From NCBI GenBank assembly GCA_029891345.1, contig CM056995.1:218058547-218122546 (forward strand): a stretch of DNA of 64,000 nt, in the 5' to 3' direction. Positions 36,131 to 47,620 of the stretch are shown piece by piece; within the stretch, counting starts at the first letter, position 1; every line of letters begins with the position of its first letter. The notes under the pieces were generated by a model, which had not been told where the DNA came from, did no database searches, and was given only the letters and a program-made list of their open reading frames with translations. The DNA comes from Dryococelus australis. Its lineage: Eukaryota; Arthropoda; Insecta; Phasmatodea; Phasmatidae. Position numbers and translations under genes: made by a program.

Positions 36131-36545
36131 TACCAGAGGACTCCGGCGAGCAACCCCAAGTTATCGCCTACGCCTGCACCTGCCTAAATTCCATCAAGTA
36201 GAAGCACCACATCAATGAACAAGAGTGTCTTGCCATTATTTGGGCAGTGGAATAATACAAGTACCACTTTGAAGGAAGGCATTTCATATTTCATACCAAC
36301 AGCAAGGCCCTCCAATGGCTGCGTGAGTCTAAGAATTTCAAAGCCAAGTTAGGACGATGGGGTATGTTTCTTACAGAATTTGGCTTTGAAGTGCAATATT
36401 GCCCGGGAAGAACCAATGACCGACCCAACGCATTATTCCGCCAGCCGGACCTTGACGGGGTCACTAAAGAGGACGAAGATTGGGAATGGATGGCCCCTCC
36501 TAGAAGGCACGAAGAATGCATCAGACTACTCCAACTGCAGCTCAA
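36131..36545 (+). pseudogene. RNase H (copy 5)
   Basis: KHHINEQECLAIIWAVE, YKYHFEGRHFIFHTNSKAL and FEVQYCPGRTNDRPNALFR match the gypsy RNase H with its connecting tail ('yeleCLAvvwAv...fr.yl.G..F.v.TDh.aL..l' and 'i.y.pGk.N..aDalSR'). The Polinton begins about 110 bp further on. Confidence 0.7.
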
Positions 36546-36653
36546 TTGATGCCAGATAAGTTATTACCAGCAGAAGGACCCAGATGCACAAAGTCTCCTC
36601 AAGGACATACCCTAGAGGTTTGAACTGAGAGATGACGAGTAGTATAGAAATGC

Positions 36654-37022
36654 AGATTCGAGCGCAGCCCCCAGTTATCAGAAAAACAACGGTAAATTAA
36701 ATGCTCGAGCCATCAGAAAACCATCAGAAAAAATTGCTCTTAATTTTCTGATCCAAAACATCAAATGACGATTCAAGTGCAACCGCAAAAAAGTGGCTCA
36801 AAAAGTTGCATTTGGGAGCAGTTGCAAAAAAAGACTCAAAAAGTTGCGTTTGGGAGCAGTTGCAAAAAAGTGACTCAAAAAGTTGCGTTTGGTTAGATTG
36901 TAGTCTTTAGAAGAAAAAAGTTGCGTTAAACTTTGCGTTTGGATGCATCTGCAAAAATACGCGTAAAAAGTTGCTTTGGGCGCAGTTGCAAAAAAAAAAG
37001 TAGCTCAAAAAATTTTAATACG
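36654..37022 (+). repeat. Polinton left terminal inverted repeat
   Basis: Begins AGATTCGAGCGCAGCCCCCAG and pairs with the complement of 48209-48573. Inside are three or more imperfect copies of a unit of about 38 bp containing 'agttgcaaaaaagtgactca' and 'aaaagttgcgtttgg'. Confidence 0.85.
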
Positions 37023-37073
37023 TAAAAAATAAAATATCGTATATAATAAACGGACGCAAATAAAAATCAACTG

Positions 37074-37457
37074 ATGTCTAATATGATGACGACCATGGTA
37101 ATGAAAAAGACTAACGCAACTGGTAATGTTTGGAAAGAATATAAATTTAAGAAAGATGTTTTTACGAAAAGAAAGAAGAAGAAATCTCAAGAGAGGTATA
37201 TCAAGTGTAAAACTTTTAATCACTTTTACAAACCATCTCTCATAAGAAGTCATCTTAAAAGTAGATTGCACAAAGGTCTTGCACCAATACATAATAAAGC
37301 ACATGAACCAACAAATGCATGGGAAATTTTTAAAATATCACAACATATAATATCAAAACAAAAGTTCCTACGAGAGAAACAAATAAAATGCAAAACTTGT
37401 AAAAACTATTACAAACCGTCTCTCATAAGAAGTCACTTGAGAAGTAAAATTCATTAA
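37074..37457 (+). pseudogene. Polinton frame with two zinc-motif repeats
   Basis: A basic 127-residue frame. Two copies of a 24-residue motif, at about residues 43-66 and 104-127, share IKCKT, YKPSLIRSHL and a final K/R-I/L-H. The second reads C-x2-C and ends H-x5-H, like a small zinc finger. It lies just inside the left repeat and ahead of the polymerase. It may be the N-terminal part of the polymerase protein (terminal-protein-like region) or a separate DNA-binding protein; I cannot decide. Confidence 0.45.
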
Positions 37458-37533
37458 GTACACACTCAGATTCACTGTAGAAGAAATCGAAACAGCATTT
37501 CAAAGTACGATCAAGACTTATGCTGTAAAGAAT

Positions 37534-40500
37534 GTGAATGCATACAAAGACCCAAATCATTTCCTAAACGATGTAAAAGAAACTGTCATGGGACAAATTA
37601 ATAAACATTTAAAATCACTCAAAGTGAACATGAAACTCTTCTTTGAGTACAAAAGAGGAATTGGTGAGAATATTGAATATGTAGAAAGTTCCTTTAAAAC
37701 AAAGAACAAAATTATACTGAAAACGACTAATCTGGATGAATATTATACCAACAGCATATCGAAAATCATAGCTGAGATAGGGGCTTTCAATAACAAAGAG
37801 GGATCTCAGTGGGAACTCAACAGAATATTTAAACTAGAAGTGCGAATAAATAAATATGTACCATTGAAGGGCAGTTCTTATGTTGATCTCCCAGAAAAAA
37901 ATCAAAGCTAAGCAGGTGGTAATTAATGTTAAGAATAATGATCAAAAATGTTTTTTTGTGGTTAGTTCTATCTGCATTGCATCAAGTACAAAGAGACCCC
38001 CAAAGAGTGAATAAATACATAGCTTACGAACATGAGTTTGATGATGCACTTAAGGGTTTGGAATTTCCAATGAAATTGGATAGCATACCAACCTTTGAGA
38101 AAAAAAAGTGGAATTTCTATTAATGTATATGCATACGAAGAAAAAGATGGTGGTAAGGAATATATAATCTCCCCATTAAAAACAACACTAAATAAGACGG
38201 ATAAGCACATTAACCTACTCTATATCAAAGATGAAAAGAACGACCACTACTGCTGGATAAAAAGTCTTTCGAGACTTATCGCATTACAAGTATCAAATAA
38301 TGGTCACGATATATATATATGCGATAGATGTTTGCAACATTTCTACTCTGTAAGTAAGCGAAGTAAGCTAAAAGATCACAAACAAAACTGCCGAGATCAT
38401 GATGGTGTTAGATGAACTACCATTTGAAGGAAAAAATGACATATTACGATTTAAAAACAAAAATCAATTTTTGAGAGTTCCGTTTGTGATATATGCTGAT
38501 TTTGAATATTTGTTGACTAAAATTGAAACTTGCCAACCAAACCCCGACGAATCCTACACCAAACCATACGAAAAACACGAGCTTGTTAGCTTCTGTTACT
38601 ATGTAAAATACGAACATGGATACTATAAACCACCAGTAACTTATGAAGGATCTGATGCATCTACTGTATTCATTAAAATGTTAATGGAAGAAGCAAAGTC
38701 TATTGGTGATATATACACGAATGAAAAACCAATGCTTCCACTAACTCAGAAAGAACAAATTGTTTATGTTACAGCTACCCATTGTCATATATGTGAAAAG
38801 CCTTTGAATGGTGATTCTGCGAGAGATCATGATCATCTTACAGGGAAATTTAGGGGAGTTGCACACAGAGATTGTAACTTATCGTATAGAAATCCATGTT
38901 TTGTTCCAGTGTTTATACACAATCTATCTGGTTATGACACACACATATTCATAAGAGATCTAGGCATTGATGAAAATAAAATTGATCTAATTCCCAACAA
39001 TGAAGAAAAATATATTTCTTTTACGAAACATGTATGTGAAAGTGTAAATCTTAGATTTATTGACTCATTTAAATTTATGGCTAGTAGTATCGATAAACTC
39101 TCTAGCAACCTTTCCAGAAGCCAATTCCGAGAAACATGTAAGCAATTTTTCCAATGAACTTCTTGACTTTGTTATAAGAAAAGGTGTTTACCCATTTGAC
39201 TACATGGATAGTGCTGAAAAATTTTGAGACATCACTTCCATCCAAAGATGCATTTTACAACAAACATAATAAATGTAACATTACAGATGAAGGTTACGAA
39301 TTTGCGAGAAAGGTGTGGAAAAAATTCAACATAAAATCTCTAAGAGAGTACACAGAACTTTATAACAAATCTGATGTATTGATATTGTCTGATATAATGG
39401 AAAATTTTAGAGATGTATGTCTCAAAACATATAAGCTAGATCCAGCATGGTATTTCATGGCCCCAGGGTTAGCGTGGGATGCTATGCTCAAAGATACTAA
39501 AATAGAACTAGAATTATTAGCAGATTACGACATGATTTTGATGATTGAAAAAGGTGTTCGTGGTGGAATTTCACAATGTTGTAAGCAATATGCTAAGGCA
39601 AATAATAAATATATGTATGCTTATGATAGTACAAAGGAAATATTTTATCTTACATATCTGGACGCCAATAACTTATATGGATGGGCTATGAGCCAGTATT
39701 TACCCTATGGTGGGTTTAAGTGGGGAAATACAAATATAGATCTAACAAACATACTAGATTATTCTAGAAAAGATTATATATTGGAAGTTTATTTGGAATA
39801 CCCACATGAACTACATGATCTCCACAAAGATAAAAAATACCAGAAAGTTAAAAAAAATCCCAAACTCTTGACTACTCTGTATGATAAAAAAAAATTGTAT
39901 TTCATTATGTAAATCTTAAGCAATATCTATCTCTCTGAATGAAGTTGAAAAAGATCCATAGAGTTCTGGAGTTTGATCAATCAGATTGGCTCAAGTCCTA
40001 TATTGATCCAAACACAAATATGCGAAAAAAGTCTACAAATGACTTTGAAAATGATTTCTACAAATTAATGAACAATTCTGTTTTTGGAAAAACAATGGAA
40101 AATATTAGAAACAAAGTGGATATACGGTTGTGCACAAGTTCTAAGCAAATGGATAAACTAGTGACTAAACCAAACTTTAAAGATAGAACTATATTTACTA
40201 ACTGTTTGGTTGCAGTTCATTGAATAAAACAAAACTGTGTTTTAACAAACCCATTTATGTTGGAATGAGTATACTTGATCTATCCAAAGTCTTAATGTAC
40301 GATTTTCACCATAATATAATGAAACCAAAGTATGGGAAAAATATTGAACTGTGCTACCAAGATACTGATTCATACATCTATTATATAAACACATCAGACT
40401 TCTACAATGACATGAAATAAATGGTCAATCATTTCGATACTTCTGACTATAAAAAAGATCATCCATATGGTATACCGTTAGTTAGCAAAAAGATTATTGG

Positions 40501-40880
40501 CAAAATGAAAGATGAATGTAATGGAAAAATAATGGAAGAATTTATTGGATTGAAATCAAAAATGTATGCAATAAATATGGAAGGTGGTGTAAAGAAAAGA
40601 GCAAAGGGTGTGAAAAACACTGTAGTTAGAAATGGGATTAGTTTTGATGACCACAAAAAGTGTTTGTTTGGTAAAAAAGTGTTGTACAAAACTATAAATC
40701 TTATTAAAAGTAAGAAACATGAACTCTATATGATTGATTTGAGAAAAAAAGCATACGTTCCAAAGATGATAAAAGATTTATTCTTAAAGATGGTATTAAT
40801 ACACTACCATGGGGGCCCTACAAAATTGAAAAAGAGTGATACTATGAAAAATTTTTTAATAGTAAATGTTTTTAATGGAT
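37534..40880 (+). pseudogene. Polinton protein-primed DNA polymerase B
   Basis: Motifs in order: exonuclease I YADFEY (38492), an HNH/endonuclease VII-like Cys-His patch (about 38770-38890: CHIC, ARDHDHLTGKFRG, AHRDCNLSYR), exonuclease II HNLSGYDTHIF (about 38920), polymerase motif A LDANNLYGW (about 39660), motif B KLMNNSVFGK (about 40064) and motif C QDTDSY (about 40362). These define the organelle/virus-type B polymerases that use a protein primer and copy the element from its ends. The gene is spread over most of 37.5-40.9 kb and is broken. Confidence 0.85.
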
Positions 40881-41097
40881 AACCATCCATTAAAAACTAA
40901 TAACCATACATGTTTGCGCACTATTGGACTTCGGTGATGCTTTCATTGCTAACATCATAAATTAGGTTTCTTTGGCTTACTAGTACCACATTACAAATAG
41001 TTGTAGCTGATATTGGTTTATTAAAATCAACTGTAAGTATCAGATTAGTTCGATCTTTTACAATAGCGGTTTTTCTGTAAGAACAATCAATAACATA

Positions 41098-42107
41098 CTA
41101 TGGTCTTCTTCCAATAAATGACCCAGAGTTGAAGCGCAGTTCATTATTACGATAAGGGGTATCTAGTTTAGTCTTTGAATTTCTAAAATCAGTGTAAGCA
41201 ATATGCATCTTATCAAAAAATTTATCATCAATGTTTAAATTCCAATTCTCTTTGGGAAATACTTCATTCCATCCATTCTTAATAGAAATATTTTTGACAA
41301 AACAAGAGTCAAACATTGAACCGTGTGTGAATTGTCCAGAATCTTCTTTTCTGTTTTGCTGAAAACCAACAATAACAAAGTCTGGCATATCGAATTGGAT
41401 TGAATTGAACTAATCTTTTATATCAAACTGAAATGAGTTAGCATTAGTAGGTACTGGTTTTTCAATACATTGCCAATAATTAAAATCAATTGGAATTTTG
41501 GGGTGTTTGTATAATTTTGTTTAATTTTGTCTCCATAAATAGGATCGTATTCAACAATTGGCTACAGAATTTCATTTTCTCGATAACAATTTTACCAGCA
41601 TCTGGTATATTATCTTCATCATCAGATCCATCTGATTTCTTTGGGGGTCTTCAGTAAAAAGAAACATCATCATTAGAATTTCGAATGAATGTGATCTTGT
41701 ACCCACCTTTCCAGAATATTTCATTACAATCTCTCATAAACCCAAATAAATATCTTAATGGGTAGGTAATTTCGTTACGCTTATCTTTTCTAACATATTT
41801 ACCTAGTTCTATCCCTGACATGTGGAAGTATGCTGATTCTGATTCCGAACCTAACAATGTATGCATCATTGTTGAAGTGTTGCCAGGGTTGTCAATACTT
41901 TTGATTATACAACCATGTTTAGATATCTCTAATCTTGAGAACTGGAATGGGAAGAAATTCTCACAAAGATCAATAGTTGAAGTTTTTTCATAATCTGCAT
42001 TTGTATCTCTTTTAGTTAGCTTACACGGTTGGTATACATAAGTTTCATTCGGATGTGAAATGCATCGCCAATAGGAATATCAAACTCAATGCGCTTGTTG
42101 TATTCAT
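41098..42107 (-). pseudogene. Polinton double-jelly-roll capsid-like protein
   Basis: Minus-strand pieces: 41651-41869 with HMSGIELGKYVRKDKRNEITYP and LRYLFGFMRDCNEI, and 41098-41388 with FVIVGFQQNRKEDSGQF, MFDSCFVKNISIKNGWNEVFP. These words match, from memory, the double jelly-roll-like protein encoded by many arthropod Polintons (major capsid candidate). N-terminal remnants reach about 42100. Broken. Confidence 0.55.
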
Positions 42108-43247
42108 TCAAATTATTTTTTGCTTAGTCGTTTGGCGGAAACGACTGACGTTCATAACTTTCAATTTTTTGTTGATCCATTTATTATATAGAAAAAAAAT
42201 TTCTTGAACAACTACACTTTTCTTATCAACCCAAGAATTATGACTACTATCAAAACCTAACCATTTAATTAGCAGCTTATTTCCTTTTCTTCCCAAAACT
42301 TTTTCCACTAAGTAGTCGTAAAAAATACCATTAATAAGTTCATTTTTTAAATCTTTTATTCTGTATGTCGTGGGGTTTGTGTGCAATACTTTACACACCT
42401 CAAATACTTCAGTGGACCAATTTGTTGTATATACTTTTTCAAACAAATTTTTACTTTTACTTATACGAACTTTATCTCCTATTTTAAACTTTCATTTAAC
42501 CATTTTTCTTTCTCCTTCATACATATTGATTAGAATAGAACTTTTATTCTTTGCACTTACATTGGTAGGTTTCATTCCGATTGTACTGTGAACACTGTTA
42601 TTGTATTCACTTATTAATTTAGGTAATATAGCCACCCATTTATAGCTTCCCTGCACAGTAAATATCTTCCACATTTTCTCCTTCAATGTTCTATTAAATC
42701 TTTCTACAATGCTAGCTTTCTTTTCACTGTATGTTGAATAATGTGTTATGTTGTTCTTGGCCATTAATGTCTTAAATGATTTATTGTAAAATTATTTCCC
42801 TTCGTCTGTTTGTAAATGCATGAATTAGCGATCATTCAAAATAGTTTTAAATGCTAATGTAATATTTTCACCAGTTTTATCTTTGATTGGTATTACCCAT
42901 GCATATTTGGAAAAAAACATATATCACGGTTAACATATATTTTAACCCTTTGTTAATTCTGTGTATACCTTTTAAAGATCCAGCATTCATCTCAACTAAA
43001 TCATCTACCAAAGATCATCAATACCAAAAGATAGAACAGTTCTTCTGGGGAAGTTTTTTCGCATTGGTTTATTAATTTCATTTAACAATATCGTTTTTAT
43101 ACCCCCGCCAGTGAATATCGAGTTATTGGTAACACAACATGTACAAACACATTTTATTCTTACTGTTTTATTATTTGTCAGTTCATATGAACTTTGTGTA
43201 TTTTTCATACATTTGAGACAGTATACATTTAAGTTATCATTGTTCAT
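42108..43247 (-). pseudogene. Polinton integrase with chromodomain
   Basis: Minus strand. The region 42492-42764 carries SEKKASIVERFNRTLKEKMW and ISEYNNSVHSTIGMKP, the end of the retroviral-type (DDE) catalytic core. 42108-42446 ends in a chromodomain (YLVEKVLGRKGNKLLIKWLGF, HNSWV). The first part, up to 43247, begins with a Cys-rich YCLKCMKN...CVCTCC module similar to small zinc-binding proteins in other Polintons; this may be a separate small gene. The enzyme joined the element to host DNA. Broken. Confidence 0.75.
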
Positions 43248-43267
43248 TGTATTTATTTATATAATAA
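43248..43267. promoter_or_regulatory. Divergent Polinton promoter region
   Basis: Only about 20 bp separate a minus-strand start (43247) from a plus-strand start (43268). The gap is AT-only apart from one G/C and contains TATATAATAAATG facing right and ATAAATACAATG facing left. Confidence 0.4.
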
Positions 43268-44120
43268 ATGAGACAACAAAAAATTGTAAACAATATAGAG
43301 AAGAATATAGAGAGAAGAAGACAGGTAATTGAAAAGTTTAAAACTTTTAGAAAATTTCGCCAAGATGAATATGATAAAAATAAAAATCAAGATCAACCAT
43401 TGATACATGCGATAGAAGATTTGGGACAAAAAATTGGACACATAACAAATGAGAATAAGAACTTAATAAAAGAACTTGTTCCATTTGCTGTTAAGAATTT
43501 TAATTACCCACAGACACCAACAGAAACATCTTATGAAAGAAAACTGTTTGGTAAAAGAGGCACCGATGAACGCTATGGCGAACGTTATTACGATGGCGTT
43601 AAACACATTGGCAATGATGATGAACGCTATGATGATGGCGTTAAACGTATTGACGATGAACGCTATGACGAAGCGTTGAAGCGTTTGAAAACTTATATCT
43701 CACAGATAACTAACTACAAAACAACATTTATTGATTAAAAAAAAGTGGCCAATTTCTTAATTGACTGCAAAGACGATGTTTTTGGACTAAAGGCTGATAA
43801 AGGTAGATTGTATATTGGTGATAGCAAAGTAACATTCATCAATGACAAATTTACTGTAAAAGGCTGGACATACAGTGGAACTGATGGTTTGATGAAATTA
43901 CTAACTAGTAAGAAAGTAACAGAAAGTGACTTCACTGCAACCGACTATGAACACTATACGATACGACATCCTCGCAGATACAAACGCAGTTTTTCAAAAC
44001 AATTGTCCAAACTTGGGAGCGCCAAAATCGAGTAAAGGGAATAAATGGAAAATTATTGTTAAACCTATTTACGATTCGATTAAAAATGAACTTCCCTCAC
44101 CTAAAAAGGGAAAGGTATAA
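43268..44120 (+). pseudogene. Polinton protein with DUF8207-like C-terminus
   Basis: The first part (43268-43738) is basic and coiled-coil-like (MRQQKIVNNIEKNIERRR), then has repeated DERY-DGVKR words. The second part (43745-44120) has FGLKADKGRLYIGDSKV, VKGWTYSGTDGLMKLL and later NNCPNLGAPKSSKGNKWK, matching from memory the DUF8207 domain common in insect Polintons. Function unknown, probably virion-associated by position. Broken. Confidence 0.5.
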
Positions 44121-44152
44121 AGAAATATACAGACTATCCCAAAGAATACATA

Positions 44153-44709
44153 TTGATGGATGATGTTAGGATGCTTATTGATCGACTTTTCGTTATTTAT
44201 GGCGAAGAGAATGCTGGAAATGATAACTATTACAATGAAAAAGTTGGAATAATTAATATGCTCAACAGCAAGTTTAGTGATTTTGTTGTGAATAATCCAA
44301 AAGGTATACCATATCTGTTACGAGTGTTGAACACAATACCACATATTTTTTGGGAGTTGGAGCATCACGGAAAAGGGTTACTCAATGACATAATAAATTC
44401 ACTACCTTTTGAGTTGCATGCGCCCGGTTATCCGTACTTAGGTCCAGGTAGTAGACTAAAAGAGAGAATTGAGCACGGTGATAAACCCATTAATCCACTA
44501 GATGCGGCTGCAATTTAATATGATATAGTTTATCATCATCATAAAGATCTAGCTGAAAGACGTTTAGCTGACAAAGAACTAGAAGAGAAAGCGTTCAAAA
44601 GATTGTTTAGTTCAGATGCTGATCTCAATGAGAGATTGTGGGCTGGTGTTACTGGATCTGCGATGCATATTAAACGTAAGCTTGGCTGGGGAATTAAAAT
44701 GAAATTATA
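44153..44709 (+). pseudogene. Polinton phospholipase A2-like minor capsid protein
   Basis: LPFELHAPGYPYLGPGSRL and HGDKPINPLDAAA resemble the phospholipase-like region at the N-terminus of parvovirus VP1 and its Polinton relatives ('lPGYqycGPGtkl..rl..gd.giN.lD.ac'). The downstream words ERRLADKELEEKAFKR and KRKLGWGIKMKL continue the family pattern. In parvoviruses this domain helps the particle leave the endosome. Broken. Confidence 0.6.
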
Positions 44710-44727
44710 AAATATTTTTTATAATAA

Positions 44728-45135
44728 ATGAAAGTAAAAAACATAGTATTTCAAGTTCCTAACGAGGAGTTGAAGGGTTTGAATATTGATTCTTTCCTAA
44801 CGTAAGACCAACTGAAACATGAAAACAAGAAATTAAAGGAGGGTAAAGGGATGACTATCACAATTTCAGTTCCACAACTTAAGAAAATGTTCAAAGAATT
44901 GAAAACTGGAAATGCTCTGACAGTTCACAAGGGTGGATTTTTACCCTTAATTTTCGCGGCAGTGGGAGCTCTAGGAGCGTTAGCTGGTGGTGCATCATCT
45001 ATCACTACATCAGTAATTAATGCTAAGAAGAAAAACCAAAGATTGGAAAAACAACGCAGACATAATTTAGCTATGGGGAAATACTGCAAGGGATTGAAGA
45101 AAGTTAAGTGGGGTAAGAATGTTAAAAAAAAGTAA
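44728..45135 (+). pseudogene. Polinton small hydrophobic/basic protein
   Basis: Starts in the TATAATAAATG context (ATG at 44728). The later part has a predicted membrane-active segment (GGFLPLIFAAVGALGALAGG) followed by a strongly basic tail (KGLKKVKWGKNVKKK). This resembles a minor capsid or core peptide processed by the element's protease; GG sites fit adenain-type cleavage. Assignment by layout only. Broken. Confidence 0.45.
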
Positions 45136-45162
45136 CTCCACTCAGTAACTTTGATATTAATA

Positions 45163-45554
45163 AAATGGTTAAAAAATTAAACATTAATAATTTTTGAGGT
45201 GTATTTATGATCGATGAGCTACTTAACACGCCACTCGATAATGAATGTGGGATTGTTAGTCTAGATGTTTCAACAAACTCTGGTACGTACTGTGTATGCT
45301 ATTGGAAGAAAGCAAACAACAAATATTATTTTGATTCATTTGCTGGAAATCCACCTCGACAATTAATAGCATATCTCGGAAGTAATATTTTTTGTAACGA
45401 TGATAGAATTCAAAATTTCAATCAAGTAACTTGTGATCATTTGTGTGTAATTGTGCTAAATCACTTTTCACATAATTTTAAATTTCCAAAAATTATTTCA
45501 CTATTAATAAACAATGGATATATGTGGAAATGTATTAATGAGCTCTTGGATTGA
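45163..45554 (+). pseudogene. Polinton adenain-like cysteine protease
   Basis: The words ECGIVSLD, GTYCVCYWKK, KYYFDSFAGNPP, DRIQNFNQVTCDHLC and LNHFSHNF follow the Ulp1/adenain fold order as found in Polintons ('cGIvnLd...gtHWvcy...yFDSfg..pP...yn.d.iQ....CGhlCl'). The enzyme would have processed capsid precursors. Broken. Confidence 0.65.
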
Positions 45555-46075
45555 AGATCAAATTAAAGAACACACAGACAATGATACAACTACTGAGAAG
45601 ATCAATCCTAATGATTTTGTTTCCTACACACAGTTCAAGGACTTTATACTTACTTAGAAGTATATAATAATATAGATTTTGAACAAAAAAGACTAAGACG
45701 TGGGAGATCCTATTGCACCGATGGATGCAATCAATTTAGAGTACTATCAGAAAAACAGAATTAACATTATTCGTTTAGTTGGAAAATACAGTTCAAAATA
45801 AAAAGTATTTTACTTTGATAATCGAATAGGATATTTTTTATGAGAAATGGAACTATATTTGAAATAATAATAAAACCAGAAAAATATAAAAGTGTTATCA
45901 ACTTATACCATCAACGGAAAAATATTGACATGTATAAAACTTTTGAAGTATACCCTGATGATATTATATATTTTAAAATACCAAAAGCCCACAATGTACC
46001 TGAAGGTACAATTGTGTTTATTGAAATAGTTATGGTATACCAATACATTTAAAAAGATCAGATTATGTTGGTTTT
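45555..46075 (+). pseudogene. Unassigned Polinton frames
   Basis: Two short frames. One at the end of the protease region has acidic DQIKEHTDNDTTTEK-like words; the other (45840-46052) has 70 residues with GTIFEIIIKPEKYKSV. No family recognised. Confidence 0.3.
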
Positions 46076-46109
46076 TAATGGAAAAACTTCCATTAAAAAC
46101 AAAACTAAC

Positions 46110-46815
46110 TTATAATCTAAGAATTTAAAAAATCTGTAATTTTACTACGGTACTTACCATTATTTAACTTACGAGTCATATCTATTGTAACAAAACCATA
46201 TTCATTATTCCAACATTTTGAACAAGTCTCCCTAAATTTCTCAAACGACATATCACCGCCAACAAAATCACTATGAATATGTTTAAGATTTGTATTGTCT
46301 TGTCAGAATATGCAAAGAAAATTGGCATTGTCTCTTATAAGCTGCTTAGGTACTTTTGAGTATCTCTGGGCTAAATAGAAACAATCAATATCTGTGTCTG
46401 CTGTGAGTAAAGTAATCCCTTACCATATTTTGATTTTCAAGTATGATATTATCGAAAACAACTACAGACTCTTTATGACATTCATTTACATCAACCATTT
46501 CTTCATTTGATGGAAAGAAGTAACTATCGGTTCATTAAATAATTTTGATGTTACATCTATATCTTTCTTTAAATTGATAGATTTTGGTTGGTCCAGACTT
46601 TTTGAACACACATAGAGAATACCAAAGTCCAACCATCTCTGAGCATATATAAAATTATCTATCATAAGCATAGTTTTTCCACAGTTACTAGGATCCACTA
46701 TTTTACACCTAATATTATTAGGTAATAATTCTCCATGATGTTTTGTCGATACAGTCTTGTCCTGTATTTTTATTTTAATATGCCAGTCTACATGTTTTGT
46801 GTTTTTCTTGCTCAT
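46110..46815 (-). pseudogene. Polinton packaging ATPase (A32/FtsK-HerA type)
   Basis: Minus strand from an ATG at 46815 in an AATAAATG context. Walker A PSNCGKT lies near 46670-46697, followed by LYVCSKSLDQPK. A Walker B-like VFDNIILENQN lies near 46440, then AQRYSKVPKQLIRDNAN and a C-terminal FLNS at about 46110. This is the pattern of Polinton and large DNA virus packaging ATPases that drive DNA into capsids. Broken. Confidence 0.75.
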
Positions 46816-46950
46816 TTATTAATAGATTTTTTAAAATAATATAATAAATGAATAAAGTATTCAAACAAACACATAACAAATCAGTGTTGAAGAAAAGACT
46901 GCATTACCCTTTGAACACACATAGAGAATACCAAAGTATACTCATAGGCT

Positions 46951-47620
46951 TTGGTTCAGTTCTATACTACTTATGTAACGCATAACATTATCTCGGGAAA
47001 AAATAAGCTATATTTTGTGGGCCAGAATGAAATGAAATCAGCAATTGATATCCCAGTTGGTTCATATAGCTTAAAAGATCTTGAAAAAACTATAAAAGCA
47101 ATTTTTCCATTTAGTGTAGATTCAATGGATGGGAAAGAAAATTATATATCTTTCGAGCGGGATAAAATAACAAACAGAGTGAAAGTAAAATGTACGCTTA
47201 GTTTACAGTTTAGAAAATGGGGTTCAATAGGAAAACTTTTGGGTTTCGTAGAAAATAAAACTCTGAAAGCAAATGTGGACCATTATGGAGATACAATTCC
47301 AAAATTTTTTCCATTTGAAACAATAAATATACACTGTAATATAGTAAATGGTATGATATTAAAACATGATGAAAATAATCATAGAAAAACTAGCATAATT
47401 GCCACTTTTAAACCAAGGACAACATTTGGCTTTGGCGACACAATCTATTATGAACCATCTTATCCATAATTTTTTCCAGTGCAAACAAATCAAGTTAATG
47501 AATTAATAGTTGAAATTAAGAATGAAAAAGGTAAGTTAAATAACTTTGATTTTGTCCGAAAGAACAGTGCTATTAGAGATGAGACCGTAGATATTTTTGG
47601 GTTGGAAGTAGTCATCATAT
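46951..47620 (+). pseudogene. Polinton second structural protein, penton-like
   Basis: A 172-residue open stretch and its continuation. Words such as DIPVGSYSLKDLEKTIK, GSIGKLLGF and FETINIHCNIVNG match from memory a conserved Polinton protein thought to be the penton or minor capsid subunit ('..lp.G.Yel.di...IGsmLGF....IrIeCNi..G'). The end (LIVEIKNEKGKLNNFDF) also fits. It lies divergently from the ATPase. Broken. Confidence 0.5.
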
